DNA from: Verticillium longisporum | Taxonomy: Eukaryota > Ascomycota > Sordariomycetes > Glomerellales > Plectosphaerellaceae | DNA: 64,000 nt | Reading direction: 5' to 3' | NCBI GenBank assembly: GCA_019188255.1 | Contig: JAETXT010000010.1 | Coordinates: forward strand, 868,001 to 932,000 | Shown: positions 58,420 through 64,000 of the stretch, in pieces | Layout of the letters: each line of letters opens with the position of its first letter | How positions within the stretch are numbered: position 1 is the stretch's first letter | Made by a program: the position numbers and the translations under genes | The notes under the pieces: generated by a model | Told to the model about the DNA's origin: nothing | Seen by the model: only the letters and a program-made list of their open reading frames with translations | Database searches by the model: none

Positions 58420-60252
58420 GGTGGCTGTGGCTTTGCTACAATTGCATCGTCTGGCCCGAGGGTTGGCAGGGTGGACCGGGATACCGTGATGCAAGGCTGA
58501 AAAGTAGCCTGCCCTCGTATGCAGGAGCTTGCGATGGCCGGGGAAGCAAAATGCCGTTGTTTTGGTGCAGTGGTTGTGCTGTCGCGCGGACCGGTCGTTG
58601 AGAGGAGCGTTCGATTGTGGGTGGCGGAGTCGCGTCGTGGATGCTGGTGCCGGTGTGCGGATCTGTCGTGGTAGCGACTTACACGCGAGGCTTCGGTGGG
58701 AGACGCGATCCGGCGGTCGAGTCGGAGGGTCGCGAGAGAAGCCGGGCGGGGGTGATCTGGTGGGTTCGATGGGCGGCGGGAATCGTGGTGGTGGGTGAGT
58801 GGCCGCCGCTGGCGTGTCGTGAGGTTGAAGCTGGTGGTGATGAGGAAACGAGGTAGGAGGAGGAAGGGGAAAAAAAAACAAGTCCGAGTGGGAGAGGAGG
58901 AGAAGGGCAGAGGAGGAGGCCTACACCCTTTCACCCAGCGCAGCGACCCAGCGCCAGTAGCAGCTGCACCGAGACGAGACTGGGGGGTCGGTCGGCCGTG
59001 TCGTCCATTTGGTCCCTGACACCAAAGTACCCCGAGGTACCTCACGATCCACGGCCCCCACGATCGCCCGCTGTCGACCGCTGAAAGGCCCCCGTACGGG
59101 TGCACTTTAGAAGGGGACAGTGACTTCGGTACTTGGACCCACGGTGGACAGTGGGGAGGCGCCTCGCTTAACCGCCGTCCGCGAGGTCCTATTGGCGGCC
59201 GCTGCGCTGGTCGGGACCCCCGTCCGGCAGCCCCCGTGGGTGTGTGTGGTGTTGGCGCGGTGCGGTGCGGTTCGGTTCGGATTCACGCTCGCGCTCCTCC
59301 TCCAAACCACCTATCCACCTATCCACCCGGCCATCTCTGCCTCGACAACCACTTTTTCGCTCAGCGGACATGGACCACGGTATATGGGCTCAAAATGATC
59401 CCGTCGCTCGCCCGAATTGACTGCACGTCAAAGGAAGATTTTTGTGGACGACATGGTCAAATGAGCGTCGATTCGATGCACGTCCTCGAACCATCAAAAG
59501 GGTAGCCTAGAATCTGTCAATCACCTCCTCGACATTTGACAAGGCCCCCAGCAACCGCCCTGCGTCATCCGGCTTCGCCAGTCCACCACCTCGGCAAAAA
59601 GACTTCTCACTCATCTCCTCTGTTCTTTCGAGGCTGAATAATGTATACAGAAGCTCAATTGGTCATGGACCATGCTGCATGCCGCGTCGCATTCAATATC
59701 ATTCCCTTGTCTCTGAGCCCTTGACCATCCCCAGACGTCATCCTGTCCCATCCGAACCTTGTCGTAGGTATGCTGGAAGTGGTTCGTCTCGCATCGCATC
59801 CCCCCTATTCTGTGCATCAACGTCCTGTCCATCTTTCAGTCGGCTGCTGTCTGCCGCCCGACTGCGGTTGCCAAAGACCGGTCAAACAAATTGGACCCAA
59901 CAAGCAACGCGCGCTCACGCGCAGCCATCCGTCGCGGTCCACAATAGAGAGCCCCCCCCTCCCCGGCGACCCGCCCCAGTCCCGAAATCGTTAGGGTCAG
60001 AAATTCTACCCGCTGCAGTGGCTTTCAGCCTTGCATCACACGTGGGTCACGCAGCTTTGATTGGCCGTCTCCTGAGTCAGCACCAACCTCAACCCACTCA
60101 ATTGGGTGACAGAGCTCCTTCTCCAGGAGCCTGATTCACGTTCACTGTCTGCCGTGGCATGCTGGCGTCTCGGAACTTGATCTCTATTTTAGGCGCATCT
60201 CAGAGCTCAGAGCATGCTTCATGACGCTTCTCCTGTCCTCTTTTTCCGAGAA
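58420..60252. other. 1.8-kb intergenic: Itc1 leader/promoter and ALG8 3' flank
   Basis: GC-rich 5' leader and promoter of the remodeller, with purine-rich runs near 58840-58920 and a GGTACCTC motif near 59035. No domain-bearing frame; the 151-residue frame at 59679 is low-complexity Pro/Arg and not supported. Confidence 0.5.
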
Positions 60253-61930
<1,678 letters not shown>

Positions 61931-62693
61931 CGTGATGCGCCGTGTTCGTTCACCGGTAAGGTCGCGTTGGCATTGCCGAGAGGGGTCGTGAAGAAAGAGG
62001 AAGCTGGTCGACGACGACGTGCACAATGTCATGGGGAGCTGTACCTTCTCACCTGTCGTCACTTGTCTCTTTCTGTTTTTGTCTTGTCTGTCTGGACCCT
62101 GAGCATCGTGGCCCGTGCGTCACCATCGGCCGACCCTGGCCCGACTTCCGATCATCTGTGGCGCATGCGGCGGATGAGCCACAGGGAGCCACAGAGGCAG
62201 GGAACCGTGTCCTGAAGCTGTCACAGGTGCGAGCTGGACATGGCTGGGAGAATCCATCAATTGGCCCCTCTGTTCGAAGCTTGACCAGCAATCAGCTTCA
62301 TTTCTATCCGTTTGTCCAATACCCAGCATCAGTACGTCTAGGGCTTCTCCAGCTCTATCATCACTCAAATACCCCCATCTCCGATCCTTGACCCCATTGA
62401 GCTGCTCTGTTCGTCATACCCGTCACAGCTTGAAAGGTTGCCAACTGTCCTCAAGGCTGAGCCGCAGGGCCGACTGACTTGGCGCGGCTTCGACCCTCCG
62501 TTCCTCTCAGAGAATCTCTTCCAGGCTTGTAGCCTTTTTTTCTCTCGATCTCGTTACTTTTTTTTTCGTTCCCCTTTGGTTCAACTCACGATCAATTGAC
62601 ACCGGCGTGTGTGTTTGATCACCAGACGACTCGACCGCCACGAGACCACGAAGACACGAATCTCCTCCTCCTCCTCCTCCTCCTCCTTTCACG
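61931..62693. promoter_or_regulatory. Bidirectional promoter of ALG8 and the lectin gene
   Basis: 763 bp lie between the two divergent starts. The lectin side ends in a CTC trinucleotide tract immediately before the ATG. CCAAT-like or UPR elements were not confirmed by eye. Confidence 0.5.
62662..62687 (+). repeat. CTC trinucleotide repeat in 5' leader
   Basis: About eight and a half CTC units end 6 bp before the lectin ATG. Pyrimidine-rich leaders are common near fungal transcription starts; repeat length may vary between strains. Confidence 0.85.
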
Positions 62694-64000
62694 ATGCGCA
62701 TCTCTCAAGCCTCGCTGGGCGCGGCCCTCACCATGGCCCTGGGCACCAGCCTGACACAGGCCCAGTACCTGATCAATGAGCTCAGCCTGGGCTACACCGG
62801 AACGTACGTTGTGCTCCTCGCTTTCCCCCATGGGCCTTCCTCGCTGACTTGATCACTGGCGCATGCAGCATGGGCAAGGACGGCGTCATCCCCAACTTTG
62901 CCCTCGTCGGCAGCCCGCAGACCCCCGAGGTGCTGTCGAACAAGATCATCCTGACGCCTGTGGCGCCGGGCAACCAGCGCGCGTCGGTGTGGTCCAGCAA
63001 CAAGCTGATGCACTCGACGTGGATCGCCGACGTCGACTTTCGCGCCAACGGGCCCGACCGCGGCGGCGGCAACCTCAACATCTGGCTGACGTCGGGCGGC
63101 AGCAACGACGTCGGCCTCCACAGCGCCTACACGGTCGGGCGCTTCGACGGCCTCGTCCTCGTCGTCGACACGTACGGCGGCTCGGGCGGCATGATCCGCG
63201 GCTTCCTCAACGACCGCACCACCGACTTTGGCGCCCAGGGCGACATTGCCGGGCTCGCCTTTGGCCACTGCCAGTACGCCTACCGCAACCTCGGCCGCCC
63301 GAGCCAGATCAAGATGCGGCAGACGGCCGACAAGTTCTCCGTCGAGGTCGACGGCACCCCTGCTTCGCCACCGACAAGGTCAAGGTGCCGCTGGGCTACC
63401 AGTTCGGCATCACGGCCGCCAGCGCCGACAACCCCGACTCGTTTGAGCTGTTCAAGCTCGTCGTCATGTCCGAGAGCCTCCACCCCGAGGCCAGCTACAC
63501 CCAGCAGGGCGAGGCCGGGGCCAACCAGGGCTCCGTCGGCAACGAGGCCGCCCAGAAGGAGAAGGCCAAGCAGCAGCAGCAGCAGCAGCAGCAGGAGCGG
63601 CAGCAGAAGAAGAGGGACAACGCGGGCAGCGGCGGCGGCGGCGGCTGGTTCAGCAAGGACACGAGCAAGAACACGCCGCTCGGCGACGGCGGCAGCAGCG
63701 GCAGCGACGAGGACCCGTTCGACATCAAGGACCAGTCGGCGGAGACGTTCACGTCGTCGGCCGAGCAGTTTGCCGACCTGCACAACCGGCTGCAGAGCCT
63801 GACGCACCACATCAGCAACGTCTTCCGCACCGTGTCCAAGCACGCGCGGTCGGGCGAGCAGTCGCGGGCCGAGGTGTCGCGGCTCATCGACACGGTGCGC
63901 CTCGACGTGGTGCCGCGCCTCGATCACGTGCGCACGCTCGAGGCCAAGGTCGCCGAGCTCGAGCGCGAGATCAAGGCCCTGCGCGGCGACGTCGGCCAGC
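62694..64000 (+). CDS. L-type lectin cargo receptor (Emp47/VIP36-like), 5' part (runs off window); one 1-base loss
   Basis: Exon 1 is 62694-62803; a 65-bp intron leads to exon 2 from 62869. A signal peptide (ISQASLGAALTMALGTSLTQA) precedes a leguminous-type lectin domain: FRANGPDRGGGNLNIWLT, GRFDGLVLVVDTYGGSGG, then the cysteine loop FGHCQYAYRNLG. The frame slips at the C4 run 63357-63360; one more C restores GTPCFATDKVKVPLGYQFG with the partner cysteine. After the lectin comes an eight-Gln run, a Gly/Ser-rich linker and a heptad-rich coiled coil (from about residue 340) that continues past the window edge. A TM anchor and cytosolic ER-exit tail would be expected beyond. It binds high-mannose glycoproteins for ER-to-Golgi transport. 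Confidence 0.92.
63571..63594 (+). repeat. CAG trinucleotide repeat coding poly-Gln
   Basis: Eight CAG codons in a row lie between the lectin domain and the coiled coil. They are likely variable in length. Confidence 0.9.

Noticed and set aside
58215..59105. 296-residue minus-strand frame upstream of Itc1
   Set aside because: It overlaps the real first introns and leader; the splice pattern from the ATG at 58419 gives the full WAC domain, while this frame has only Pro/Arg/Thr low complexity.

Overview
The window is nuclear DNA from a filamentous ascomycete, most likely a Sordariomycete. The evidence is short 45-70 bp introns with GTRNGT donors, CTRAC-type branch points and YAG acceptors; an isolated 5S rRNA gene; a fungal DUF1996 protein; a Zn(II)2Cys6 regulator; an Itc1-type ISW2 subunit; and many secreted carbohydrate-active enzymes. 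No species call is made. Gene density is low, about 20 genes plus several relics in 64 kb. Exon structures below were read by hand, and most close exactly in frame at family length.

Layout: 0-0.5 kb, start of an MFS drug transporter. 2.6 kb, tRNA-Thr(AGT). 3.4-5.8 kb, a gene graveyard with a sugar-transporter pseudogene split by a 202-bp solo LTR, a phytanoyl-CoA dioxygenase-like fragment and a GH5 fragment. 6.1-9.7 kb, a Zn-cluster regulator and mitochondrial sulfide:quinone oxidoreductase. 11.5-15.3 kb, a Cys-rich small secreted protein and a secreted heme peroxidase. 18.8-20.4 kb, an acyltransferase-3 membrane protein. 21.2-24.7 kb, a divergent pair of GH43 arabinan-degrading enzymes. 25.8 kb, 5S rRNA. 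26.4 kb, a short SINE-like insertion. 26.8-29.4 kb, another small secreted protein and an NSUN5/Rcm1 rRNA methyltransferase. 30.9-32.5 kb, a DUF1996 secreted protein. 37.3-45.8 kb, a GH78 alpha-L-rhamnosidase, a secreted GH79 beta-glucuronidase and an 11-exon sugar transporter, followed by a decayed regulator gene. 47.6-53.2 kb, a broken NAD-dependent reductase, a membrane-anchored metallophosphoesterase and an unknown multi-pass membrane protein. 55-58.4 kb, the Itc1 homologue. 60.3-64 kb, ALG8 glucosyltransferase divergent from an Emp47/VIP36-type lectin that runs off the end.

How they work together: the GH43 pair fits debranching and cutting of pectic arabinan. The GH78-GH79-transporter block fits use of rhamnose- and glucuronate-capped glycans such as arabinogalactan-protein side chains, or glycosylated plant phenolics. 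This is an inference from co-location. ALG8 and the lectin both act on ER N-glycoproteins and share a promoter region.

One technical pattern matters to any reader: six genes carry single-base losses, nine in all, each at a C or G run. In each gene, adding the missing base or bases gives one complete reading frame of a plausible length (one gene, the GH43 arabinofuranosidase, also has a separate in-frame stop). This looks like homopolymer under-calling rather than gene decay. The relics at 3.4-5.8 kb, 46-47 kb and probably 47.7 kb are different: they have internal deletions, insertions or nonsense codons.
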